From Pseudoalteromonas sp. MMG010 (GTDB lineage Bacteria > Pseudomonadota > Gammaproteobacteria > Enterobacterales > Alteromonadaceae), in contig NZ_JAGJEG010000009.1 of the NCBI RefSeq assembly GCF_018100905.1, forward strand, positions 1-64,000: DNA of 64,000 nucleotides, written 5' to 3'. The position numbers and the translations under genes were made by a program. The notes beneath the pieces are model-generated. The model saw nothing but the letters and a program-made list of their open reading frames with translations, did no database searches and was not told the DNA's origin. Numbering within the stretch: position 1 is the first letter of the stretch; the number at the start of each line of letters is the position of its first letter. Shown here piece after piece: positions 7,497 to 14,741 of this stretch.

Positions 7497-7630
7497 ATAT
7501 AACGCCCGCATAATGGGCGGATTAGCTTGGCTATAATTAGCGAAGAATGAGCGTCAGCCAAGAATGAGCGTCAGCCAAGAATGAGCGTCAGCCAAGCGTA
7601 AGACGTCCATTATTAATGCGTTTGTTAGGC
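7497..7630 (-). repeat. attC site of cassette 2, enlarged by a tandem repeat
   Basis: 134 bp. On the - strand it runs from GCCTAAC (R'') to GTTATAT (R'). It is the longest site in the array because its spacer contains three copies of a 17-bp unit (7544-7594). Confidence 0.8.
7544..7594. repeat. Three perfect 17-bp tandem repeats inside an attC
   Basis: The unit AGAATGAGCGTCAGCCA is repeated exactly at 7544-7560, 7561-7577 and 7578-7594. A single copy of a similar block (GAAGAATGAGCCCAAGCCA) occurs in the attC at 3442-3540, so this looks like a local expansion by replication slippage. Confidence 0.95.
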
Positions 7631-8173
7631 ATTTTTAACTGATAGGTATTCTTGGTATTGTTCTTCCATCTCTTTTTGTATCCATTCTTCTGTTACACCA
7701 AATGTTTCCCATACTTTTAAGTAAATAGTGTCAATTAATCGGTCTGTAACTTGAAATAAATAAATCATATCTTGAAGCTCCTTAAGCATAACGACAATGC
7801 CATCACTTGTAGGGTCATAAAAGTGAGTAGCATAATCATAGAAGAAATCATGAGCTAGCCAATTACGTTTTTTCAGTGATAGGTTGAGCCTTTCTTCTAT
7901 TTTAATGGGGATTTCAATTTTAGATTTAATTTGATTTAATAGCCTACCAAAGGTTTGCTTGTTTAAGTGATCATATATATCTGACCATTCTTGTTCTGTT
8001 AATGCCGATTCATCAAGTAATCGGTATGCCATAGCAAAGTTGACCATACCTTTTTCTAAGCATTGACCTGTATAGGAAGCTAAGCCATAAAATGCAAATA
8101 CCTCTTTTTGATCTTTATCTTCAATGGGAGGTATTGGGTTTATATCTTCTATTTCGATATTTTCAACGAGCAT
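7625..8173 (-). CDS. Cassette 2: HEPN-like RxxxxH protein of unknown function
   Basis: A 182-aa, largely helical, acidic cytoplasmic protein. Near residue 100-112 it has KKRNWLAHDFFYDY, which contains R-N-x-x-x-H. This is the active-site pattern of HEPN-domain ribonucleases, with the Asn after Arg that is typical of that superfamily. Long predicted helices flank it, as expected for HEPN. No nucleotidyltransferase (MNT) partner is adjacent. Some such proteins are toxins or abortive-infection effectors; others are inactive. The motif alone is suggestive, not proof. The start ATG at 8173 follows a weak GAGTCAATT ribosome site. Confidence 0.65.
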   Translation of the reverse strand: MLVENIEIEDINPIPPIEDKDQKEVFAFYGLASYTGQCLEKGMVNFAMAYRLLDESALTEQEWSDIYDHLNKQTFGRLLNQIKSKIEIPIKIEERLNLSLKKRNWLAHDFFYDYATHFYDPTSDGIVVMLKELQDMIYLFQVTDRLIDTIYLKVWETFGVTEEWIQKEMEEQYQEYLSVKNA

Positions 8174-8189
8174 AATTGACTCACTAAAT

Positions 8190-8290
8190 GCCTAACGCCC
8201 CAATAAGGGGCTAAAAATTGTTTGCTAAAATGTGAAGCGAAGCGAAACCGAGCAAACTGTTTTTAGTCCCGCTTGATTGGCTTGTTATAC
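8190..8290 (-). repeat. attC site of cassette 1
   Basis: 101 bp. On the - strand it runs from GTATAAC (R'') to GTTAGGC (R'). The outer arms (GCCCCTTATTGGGGC region) and the inner arms AGTTTGCTCGG / TAGCAAACA pair with a central GCGAAGCGAAG spacer. The site shares its inner arm with the damaged attC at 3042. Confidence 0.85.
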
Positions 8291-8292
8291 GT

Positions 8293-8595
8293 TTATTTTG
8301 CCAATCTTTGTTCTGTTAGGTTTAATCGTTTATGAGAACTATACACGTGCTGTTTCTCAATACCGTTGATTAGGAATGCATCCATTTCAACAGACATTAG
8401 AGCTGACATAGGAAAAATTTCTAAAATACCATACTCTCCTAGATTTGCAGAGAGTAGCGCACTTTTGCCACTAGCCAAAAAAGTTGAATCTTGATCACGA
8501 CATTCACCATCGATATACAATTTTGCTCCACGAGACCATGAATTAACTATTTTTACTTTATGATCTTTAACTGTGAATTCAAAATCTTTTCTCAT
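8293..8595 (-). CDS. Cassette 1 (nearest attI): hypothetical protein
   Basis: A 100-aa soluble protein starting MRKDFEFTVKDHKVKIVNSW. It alternates short beta strands with charged turns (AKLYIDGECRDQ...ILEIFPMSALMSVEMDAFLING). No known domain was recognised. The frame continues upstream to 8643 across the attI/cassette junction, so the ATG at 8595, with GGAG 9 bases upstream inside the cassette, is the proper start. Being next to attI it is the most recently inserted cassette if normal integron behaviour applied when it was acquired. Confidence 0.7.
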   Translation of the reverse strand: MRKDFEFTVKDHKVKIVNSWSRGAKLYIDGECRDQDSTFLASGKSALLSANLGEYGILEIFPMSALMSVEMDAFLINGIEKQHVYSSHKRLNLTEQRLAK

Positions 8596-8619
8596 TTTTA
8601 AACTCCATTTTAGAAAAAC

Positions 8620-8690
8620 GTATAACATCTTATTGAACACCATTTTGGTGGTTTATAACACCCCAAAACGGCGTATATTACATTGCTCAA
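8620..8690 (-). other. attI site (approximate)
   Basis: The junction between integrase side and first cassette carries the core GTTATAC on the - strand (8620-8626). To its right lies AT-rich DNA with short repeats (accattttggtgg / ccaccaaaat-like) typical of attI. The boundary on the intI side is a guess. Confidence 0.5.
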
Positions 8691-8804
8691 TAATTCCACT
8701 AAATAACTTCAATGTAAACAATCAATTGCGTCTATTGTAAAATTATTGTCGTTAAAGTACACCAAAACGACTTTTAATAATGTTATTGGACAAAGTTAAA
8801 AATA

Positions 8805-8820
8805 CTGTCTATATATACAG
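8805..8820 (+). promoter_or_regulatory. LexA (SOS) box upstream of intI
   Basis: CTGTCTATATATACAG fits the gammaproteobacterial LexA consensus CTGT-N8-ACAG in full. It ends 27 bases before the integrase start. Integron integrases are commonly repressed by LexA and induced by the SOS response during conjugation or DNA damage. Confidence 0.9.
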
Positions 8821-8847
8821 CATTCTTATTAAAATTGAATATCATTT

Positions 8848-9771
8848 ATGAAATCTCTCTTTCTGAGCATGATTAAAGACTATATGTATAGTAAGCGGTA
8901 TGCAAAGCGCACTATTGAAGCTTATCTCTTTTGGATAGCTGGCTATATCCGCTTTAATAATATGCAACACCCAAGCTCTATGGGCGACACTCAAGTAGAA
9001 TTATATTTAAATCATTTAGTAAACTCAAAAAATGCAGCACAAGGCACACAAGCCCAGGCATTGAATGCGCTAAGTTTCCTATATAAAGAAATAATAAAGA
9101 AGCCTCTCTCTTTATCATTAAACTTTGTAAAAAGTGAACGCCCAAGAAAACTACCCGTTGTGCTTACTCAAACAGAGGTGTCAACACTATTTAAACACTG
9201 TGTAGCAAAGCATTATTTAGCGTGTGCACTGCTATATGGCAGCGGTATGCGACTAATGGAGGTACTGCGTTTACGGGTACAGGATATAGACTTTGACTAC
9301 AGCTGCATTCGAATTTGGGATGGCAAAGGCGGTAAAAACCGTGTTGTGACATTAGCTGAAGAGTTGACCCCGCAATTACGAACTCAAATACAATTAGTAA
9401 ATGGTTATTTACAGCTAGATCTTAAAAACCCTTTATACTGCGGTGTTTATATGCCGCATTTGTTACGTAAAAAGTACCCAAATCATAACAAACAACTCGG
9501 TTGGCAATATTTATTTCCATCTTACAAGCTCAGCATTGACCCACAGAGTAAACAGTTACGGCGTCATCATATTGATGAAAAGCAATTACAACGCGCTGTA
9601 AAAAAAGCCGCTTTTGATGCACACATTAATAAACACGTTACTCCACATACTTTGCGCCACTCTTTCGCTACGCACTTACTGCAAAGCGGTGCTGATATTC
9701 GCACAGTACAAGCACAATTAGGTCATAGCGACGTACGTACAACGCAAATAATACCCGCTGTATTGAATTAG
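8848..9771 (+). CDS. intI: Integron integrase IntI, catalytic tyrosine missing and C-terminus short
   Basis: A 307-aa tyrosine recombinase. It closely follows the Vibrio chromosomal IntIA type, including the N-terminal SAM-like domain (about 1-90) and the IntI-specific insert near 190-225. Catalytic residues visible are Arg135 (GSGMRLME), Lys160/163 (DGKGGKNR), His267 and Arg270 (HTLRHSF) and His293 (LGHSD). The motif that should read TTQIYTHVLN reads TTQIIPAVLN, so position 302, the nucleophilic Tyr, is Ile. The changed three codons look like a -1 and a +1 indel that restore the frame. The protein then stops at once, about a dozen residues short of the usual RGASG tail. The enzyme should be unable to cleave DNA. 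Its promoter still has a LexA box. Orientation opposite to the cassettes is normal for integrons. Confidence 0.9.
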   Translation: MKSLFLSMIKDYMYSKRYAKRTIEAYLFWIAGYIRFNNMQHPSSMGDTQVELYLNHLVNSKNAAQGTQAQALNALSFLYKEIIKKPLSLSLNFVKSERPRKLPVVLTQTEVSTLFKHCVAKHYLACALLYGSGMRLMEVLRLRVQDIDFDYSCIRIWDGKGGKNRVVTLAEELTPQLRTQIQLVNGYLQLDLKNPLYCGVYMPHLLRKKYPNHNKQLGWQYLFPSYKLSIDPQSKQLRRHHIDEKQLQRAVKKAAFDAHINKHVTPHTLRHSFATHLLQSGADIRTVQAQLGHSDVRTTQIIPAVLN

Positions 9772-10045
9772 TGAGCAATTATAGCGATAGATAAATAGCT
9801 CAATAACAAGGCAAAAACTTGGTTATATAGTTTATCTATATGAGAAGTTTTTAACGCAGTTAATGAGTTATTTAGAACGCTAAAATGTTCAACGTTTTAA
9901 TTCAGTGGGTATCCTACTCATGTCTTGCAACAAGGTGCTAATGGGGTGGTTAGCCCTTTTTCAAGATTATAACTATCCTTTATTAACCCTTACACATACC
10001 TATTTTCATAGATCCCTATCGCCATTTTTTTGCTTTTAAAATACA
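9772..10045. other. Non-coding region between intI and fadE
   Basis: No coding frame, tail of intI or attachment site was recognised in this AT-rich stretch. The sequence directly after the intI stop bears no resemblance to a continued intI 3' end, so the integrase was truncated by replacement of downstream sequence rather than by a simple nonsense mutation. Confidence 0.4.
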
Positions 10046-10047
10046 TA

Positions 10048-10086
10048 AAAAAAGCCCAACTCGTGTTACCACAAGCTGGGCTTTTT
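10048..10086. terminator. Bidirectional Rho-independent terminator
   Basis: AAAAAGCCCA...TGGGCTTTTT forms an 11-12 bp stem with one mismatch and a loop of about 14 bases. It is flanked by A-run and T-run and lies 38 bp past the fadE stop, serving that - strand gene. Confidence 0.8.
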
Positions 10087-10123
10087 CATTCATTTATTTG
10101 CCGCAATACGGCACTATAAAGCT

Positions 10124-12379
10124 TTACTGGTTAACTACATTTTTCAGTGGGTTAACCGGTTGTGCATTATCGTCTAAAATATTCATATCAAAATCAAACT
10201 CATCTACGCGAATCGCTTTTTCACGTTTTTTGTTGTAATCAATTAACTGAATATATTCGTCTTGTGTGATCACACTTGCAGCAAGTGCATTATCAAGTGT
10301 TAACGCAAAGCGTACGCCCGGCTTAATTACTTTAGCGCGCAATGCTTTTTTAACTTTAGCCAGCTCGCTAAGTGATGCCATTTTAGCTTTATACGCTTGC
10401 TCATTAATATGATGCCCATCACCTTCAATGGGTTTAACTAAATGCGTAATTTGTGCTTTAAATGCGGTATCTAGCTGTGCTTGTTTAGCAAGTTCTCGCA
10501 CTAAATTATCACTAATTTTTGGCATTTTAGTTGAGTAGTTCATTGTTACAAAACGAATAAACTTACGAGTACCGCTAGCAGGGAAGTTATCTAAAAACTT
10601 ATGCAGCGCTTGTTCAGCACTTTGCAGTGCAAAACGGGTGGCATAGTGAAAATACGGTGCCGCTTGCTCGCGCTCACTACTTGCTACTTTTTGCTCATAG
10701 TATTTAATTGATGCCATGGCTGCGTATAAAAAGCTCATTACATCACCTAAACGGGCTGATAGCATTTCGGCCTGCTTAAGTTTTCCGCCCAATACTAATA
10801 ACGAAAAGTCAGCATATACCGCTAATTTAGCTGATAATTTATGAACCGCTTTTTCATATTCTCGTACTTCAGGCAGCTCAGAGCTAGCACTGGCTGTAAA
10901 TGGTAAAACACCTAAACGAAATGCGCGTAAGCTGTTTGCAGTGCTGTAACCGATGGTTTTACGTAAAATACCGTTAAACTCTTTATCTGCGCCTTTATCT
11001 TCACTATGAATCGATTCAACCATAGATTGTAAATACGGGTGACAACGCATAACACCTTGACCAAAGATCATCAGGTTACGTGTAAGAATATTTGCGCCTT
11101 CTACTGTAATCGCAATAGGTTGTGCAACATAACCACTGGCTAGCGTATTTTGTGGACCATTTTGAATGGCTTTACCCGCTTGAATATCCATTGCAGAATC
11201 TAGCACGTCACGACCCAGTTCAGTCATATGGTATTTAGCAATGGCTGTAACTACCGACGGTTTTAAGCCCATGCCTAAGCCTTCAGTGGTTAATACACGC
11301 ATTGCTTCTTGCAAGTAGGTTTTACCCGCAATATCTGCCAGCTTTTCTTGAATACCTTCAAATTGGCCAATAGCTAAACCAAACTGCTCGCGTACTGCGG
11401 CATATTCAGACGCCGACTTTAATGCCACTTGCGAAGTACTTACACCTAAAGCAGGTAATGAAATACCGCGACCAGCACCTAAACAGCTCACTAGCATTTG
11501 CCAACCACGACCTATATTTTTCTGGCCACCAATAATAAAGTCCATTGGTACAAATACTTTTTCTCCACGTGTTGTTCCGTTGTAAAAACGAATACCCATA
11601 GGGTCATGACGATTGCCTAATTGTACACCTGGGTGCTCTTTAGGGATCAGCGCACAGGTAATACCTAAGTTTTCTTTACCACCGAGTAAACCATCAGGGT
11701 CAACCACTTTAAACGCTAAACCAAGTACTGTGGCAATAGGTGCAAGCGTAATGTAGCGTTTGTCCCAAGTGATCTCTAAACCTAGCACTTCTTCGCCGTT
11801 ATACATGCCTTTTGTAACAGTACCAATATCTGGAATACCGCCTGCATCAGAACCCGCTTCAGGACTTGTTAAAGCAAAACATGGAATGTCTCTACCATTG
11901 GCTAAACGCGGTAAATAATGCGCTTGTTGTTCTTGTGTACCAAAGTGCAGTAGTAACTCTCCTGGGCCTAATGAGTTAGGTACCATTACCGTCACTGCAA
12001 CAGCCGAACTCTTGGTTGCTATTGTCGCTACAATGGTTGAATTAGCGTAAGGGCTAAACTCTAAACCACCAAATGATTTAGGGATTATAAGTGAGAAAAA
12101 ACGTTCTTTTTTCAAAAATTCTAATATGTCATCGGGTAGATGAATGCCGTTTTGAATAACAGAATCATCAATCATCCCTAGCAGCTGCTGTACCGGGCCA
12201 TCTAAAAATGCTTGCTCATCAGCGCTTAACGTTGCAGCAGGTACATCACGCAATGCGTTAAAGTCGGGCTTACCTTGATAAATTGACCCTTCAAGCCATA
12301 CATCACCGGCATCCAGTGCTTCTTGTTCAGTAATTGAAATACTCGGTAATACTTTTTTTAATTTTGTGCGTAAACTCAT
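10124..12379 (-). CDS. fadE: FadE-type acyl-CoA dehydrogenase
   Basis: A 751-aa enzyme for the first step of fatty-acid beta-oxidation (acyl-CoA to trans-2-enoyl-CoA, FAD-linked). It matches E. coli FadE over nearly its full length. Shared segments include LTSPEAGSDAGGIPD near 170-184, TWDKRYITLAPIATVLGLAFK near 204-224, and PIAITVEGANILTR near 421-434, where Glu427 is the expected catalytic base. The C-terminal third is the extra FadE-specific domain. E. coli FadE (814 aa) begins with about 60 residues of hydrophobic sequence that are absent here; this protein starts MSLRTKLKKVLPSISITEQE. It is a single-gene unit with its own terminator. Confidence 0.92.
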   Translation of the reverse strand: MSLRTKLKKVLPSISITEQEALDAGDVWLEGSIYQGKPDFNALRDVPAATLSADEQAFLDGPVQQLLGMIDDSVIQNGIHLPDDILEFLKKERFFSLIIPKSFGGLEFSPYANSTIVATIATKSSAVAVTVMVPNSLGPGELLLHFGTQEQQAHYLPRLANGRDIPCFALTSPEAGSDAGGIPDIGTVTKGMYNGEEVLGLEITWDKRYITLAPIATVLGLAFKVVDPDGLLGGKENLGITCALIPKEHPGVQLGNRHDPMGIRFYNGTTRGEKVFVPMDFIIGGQKNIGRGWQMLVSCLGAGRGISLPALGVSTSQVALKSASEYAAVREQFGLAIGQFEGIQEKLADIAGKTYLQEAMRVLTTEGLGMGLKPSVVTAIAKYHMTELGRDVLDSAMDIQAGKAIQNGPQNTLASGYVAQPIAITVEGANILTRNLMIFGQGVMRCHPYLQSMVESIHSEDKGADKEFNGILRKTIGYSTANSLRAFRLGVLPFTASASSELPEVREYEKAVHKLSAKLAVYADFSLLVLGGKLKQAEMLSARLGDVMSFLYAAMASIKYYEQKVASSEREQAAPYFHYATRFALQSAEQALHKFLDNFPASGTRKFIRFVTMNYSTKMPKISDNLVRELAKQAQLDTAFKAQITHLVKPIEGDGHHINEQAYKAKMASLSELAKVKKALRAKVIKPGVRFALTLDNALAASVITQDEYIQLIDYNKKREKAIRVDEFDFDMNILDDNAQPVNPLKNVVNQ

Positions 12380-12799
12380 GTTGAACTCATCCGACCAGAT
12401 AATAATAGCTCTATTACGTCATAAAAAACGCATTAGATCAATTACCCTAACCAATATATTTATACTTTTTTAAAAACTTGCCACCTTACCTGTACGTAAA
12501 CTGTTGAAAACAAATAGTTTACACTTGTACGCTGAAATTATATTTTTTGTACTTTATTTGCCTTCATTTATAAAAATGTCTTATTAACCCACAAAGTTAA
12601 CTAAAAAATACATTGATGCGGTTTAAAATATTTTTCGTAAATCAAAAATAAAAGCTAAAAACACACCGAAAATTCAACATAAGTTTACTTAAAATTATAT
12701 TAAAACAGCTGTTTATAAAAATTGAGAGTTGAATACTGAAAATAAGAACTATTTTCATTTAAGTATTGACATCAAATTAAATCTAATTGACAATCAATA

Positions 12800-12993
12800 T
12801 CAACAAGGCGATAAGTTTACTTGTTAAGTTATAAATTTGTTCTTGCCCTGGAGCAACGTGTAGCGCACGAAAACAGCTACAGAAATAATACATCTATATG
12901 GTGAGTATTATTTCTACCCTACTCATTTACTTGCTACATTGCTCATATCGGTGACGGTTGATATGACACAAAAAGCCCTTACGGGCTTTTTTT
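12800..12993 (+). ncRNA. Candidate structured small RNA
   Basis: A TTGACA box lies near 12766, with GACAAT 17 bases downstream, and a second TTGACA overlaps that -10. Either would start a transcript near 12800-12830. The transcript would contain a perfect 11-bp stem (12881-12891 with 12905-12915, 13-base loop) and end in the GC-rich terminator at 12970-12993 with seven T residues. No reading frame fills the unit and no gene lies upstream on this strand, so the terminator has no other + strand client. Against this, the terminator could simply serve the - strand gene ending at 13089. Start and identity are uncertain; no known sRNA family was recognised. Confidence 0.4.
12970..12993. terminator. 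Rho-independent terminator, usable on both strands
   Basis: AAAAGCCC-TTAC-GGGCTTTT gives an 8-bp stem with a tetraloop. It is followed by TTTTTT on the + strand and TTTTT on the - strand. It may serve the DUF4468 lipoprotein gene (stop at 13089) and the candidate sRNA. Confidence 0.85.
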
Positions 12994-13088
12994 ATGCGTA
13001 AAATTTATAAATGCCGCGCACTATAAGGCGCTTTATTTAAGGGGTTGTTTTATAAACTAAAAAATATCGGCTTATCTTTTAGTTTTTT

Positions 13089-13544
13089 CTACCAGTCATC
13101 CGCCTCTGTACTGAGTTTAATCGTGTTAAAATACGACTCTATAACCAGATCTAACTTACGTTTAATCTTCTTTTTTAAATAGCTAGGATCGGAAACACCG
13201 TTTAAACCGCTATGAGGCGCTAAATTACTCAGCTTTATTCTTGCTTTATCTTCTTTTACATCTATTTGAATAGTATAAGAGTAATAATCTATCCTCATCC
13301 CTAAATTACTCGAAATTTGTACAATACCTCTACCTATTATTCTACCTCTTTGGGGGTCTTTGACTTCAATTACCGATTTTGAATCATTATAATGCTTAGC
13401 GGCCCAATCTAAAGACTTGTTGAACAAAACACTTTTTGAGCCAGTTTGCACTCGTTTTACTTCGGTATTAAATATAGATGTATCAGAGGTTGATGAACAA
13501 CCAAGTAAAAAAGATAACAGTACTATTGCATAAAAATTTTTCAT
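13089..13544 (-). CDS. DUF4468-type lipoprotein
   Basis: A 151-aa protein starting MKNFYAIVLLSFLLGCSS, an export signal with lipobox LLGC, so a lipid-anchored envelope protein. The body resembles the DUF4468 / TBP-like-fold family. The block SLDWAAKHYNDSKSVIEVKD is followed by GRIIGRGIV, a beta-strand run (MRIDYYSYTIQIDVKEDKARIKLSN), and a C-terminal helix. The function of that family is unknown. The frame is open 10 codons further upstream, but AGGGA lies 6 bases before the ATG at 13544 and the lipoprotein signal supports that start. Confidence 0.75.
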   Translation of the reverse strand: MKNFYAIVLLSFLLGCSSTSDTSIFNTEVKRVQTGSKSVLFNKSLDWAAKHYNDSKSVIEVKDPQRGRIIGRGIVQISSNLGMRIDYYSYTIQIDVKEDKARIKLSNLAPHSGLNGVSDPSYLKKKIKRKLDLVIESYFNTIKLSTEADDW

Positions 13545-13707
13545 ATTTATCCCTAAATTTAAATTTCCGTACATAAGAGTAACAAGCCCTTTCGGTAATA
13601 TAAAGATATCAAGTTAAAATATTTTATTAACCATAATTTACTAACCAATCATCTAAACTGGTTATAAATGTACTTTTTTAGTGTTTAATTAAAGTTTATT
13701 TAACGGT

Positions 13708-14733
13708 TTAAGGAGCTATTTTAACCACGTGTTTGCCGGTAATACTGCCTGTTAATTGTGCTGTTAAGGCATCAGATACGGCGCGTGCATTAAATGCAAC
13801 TTCAACAATTTTAGGGTGTTTAATATCACCGGTTACCGCACCTTCAAGGAGTAAATTTCCCATAAAGCTTAGTCGTTGTTGCGCACACAAACTATTTGCA
13901 AGCCAAGCACCGCCAAGCGATACAATACAAATAGTGGGAGATTTTCTAAACATCAGTTCAGAGTCTAAATGTGGCAATGTATTTAAGCAGGCAATTCGGC
14001 CACAAAAACGCATTAGCTCTATATTTCGTGTGGTAGATTCGCCGCCCACCGTATCAATAACCGCATCAAACCCTTGCGGGCCTAGCTGGCGTTTAATTTT
14101 TTCGATTAACTGTTTATCGTTATAATCGAATACCGCGTCGGCGCCTAAGTTTTTCACTAATTTGTGATTATGTTTTGATGCTGTCGTAAATACATCTACA
14201 CCACGTTGTTTAGCATATTGAATGGCAAACTGCCCTACTGCACCGCTGCCTCCATCAATAAAAATGGTATCGCCTTCGCTTACTTCAAGCTTATCTAACG
14301 ATACTAATGCCGCCATGCCTGAACAAGGTAACGTCGCTGCAATCGACGAGCACAGCTCATCGGGCACTACCGATACGGCAAAATTAGGAACACAGCTGTA
14401 TTCGCTTAACGTCCCTTCGCCACCTAAGTTTGCATGCCACATAACCCGCGTACCAACCCCTGGAAACACACCTTTATTGGCTTTAACAACAACGCCTACG
14501 GCATCAAGCCCTAAAATATGTGGGTATTGCCATTTACAAAAGCCTGATTGTGCAAAATGCGCATCGTTAGGATTTAAACCTACATATTCAACTTTCACCA
14601 ATAGCTCATTATCATTACAAGTTGGAATGGGTAATATGCTATCGGTTGTGGCTAATTGTGTATTAGGTTCGTTTAATACAACTGCACGCATAGTGTTAGG
14701 AATATTAAAATGTGTTTTTTCAGTACTTGGCAT
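13708..14733 (-). CDS. MexS-like NAD(P)H:quinone oxidoreductase / MDR-family reductase
   Basis: A 341-aa member of the medium-chain dehydrogenase/reductase superfamily. GroES-like N-terminal domain includes VEYVGLNPNDAHFAQSG near 48-64 and HILGLDAVGVVV near 72-83. The Rossmann domain begins with IFIDGGSGAVGQFAIQYAKQ near 157-176, a GGxGAVG NADPH-binding motif. The structural and catalytic zinc cysteines of alcohol dehydrogenases are absent. It follows the OprN-like gene by 8 bp and so is the last gene of the efflux operon. In Pseudomonas aeruginosa the oxidoreductase MexS sits beside mexT and mexEF-oprN and its loss raises pump expression, probably by letting reactive electrophiles accumulate. 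A similar role here is inference from length and context. Confidence 0.8.
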   Translation of the reverse strand: MPSTEKTHFNIPNTMRAVVLNEPNTQLATTDSILPIPTCNDNELLVKVEYVGLNPNDAHFAQSGFCKWQYPHILGLDAVGVVVKANKGVFPGVGTRVMWHANLGGEGTLSEYSCVPNFAVSVVPDELCSSIAATLPCSGMAALVSLDKLEVSEGDTIFIDGGSGAVGQFAIQYAKQRGVDVFTTASKHNHKLVKNLGADAVFDYNDKQLIEKIKRQLGPQGFDAVIDTVGGESTTRNIELMRFCGRIACLNTLPHLDSELMFRKSPTICIVSLGGAWLANSLCAQQRLSFMGNLLLEGAVTGDIKHPKIVEVAFNARAVSDALTAQLTGSITGKHVVKIAP

Positions 14734-14741
14734 TAAAAACT

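Larger units (their letters stand above)
12380..13088. other. 709-bp intergenic region with a candidate small RNA
   Basis: No ORF of note. The first 380 bp are AT-rich and probably hold the fadE promoter; no FadR operator was clearly seen. The right part carries promoter-like sequences, an 11-bp hairpin and a terminator, described separately as a possible ncRNA. Confidence 0.5.

Noticed and set aside
2170-8290. Regular inverted repeats as a CRISPR array
   Set aside because: Spacing is gene-sized and the repeats have integron core sites GTTRRRY/RYYYAAC, so they are attC sites.
8640-8760. Inverted repeat ACCATTTTGG / CCAAAACGG beside attI as a CRISPR-like or transposon end
   Set aside because: Only a short single pair with no repeat-spacer series or target duplication; more likely part of attI.
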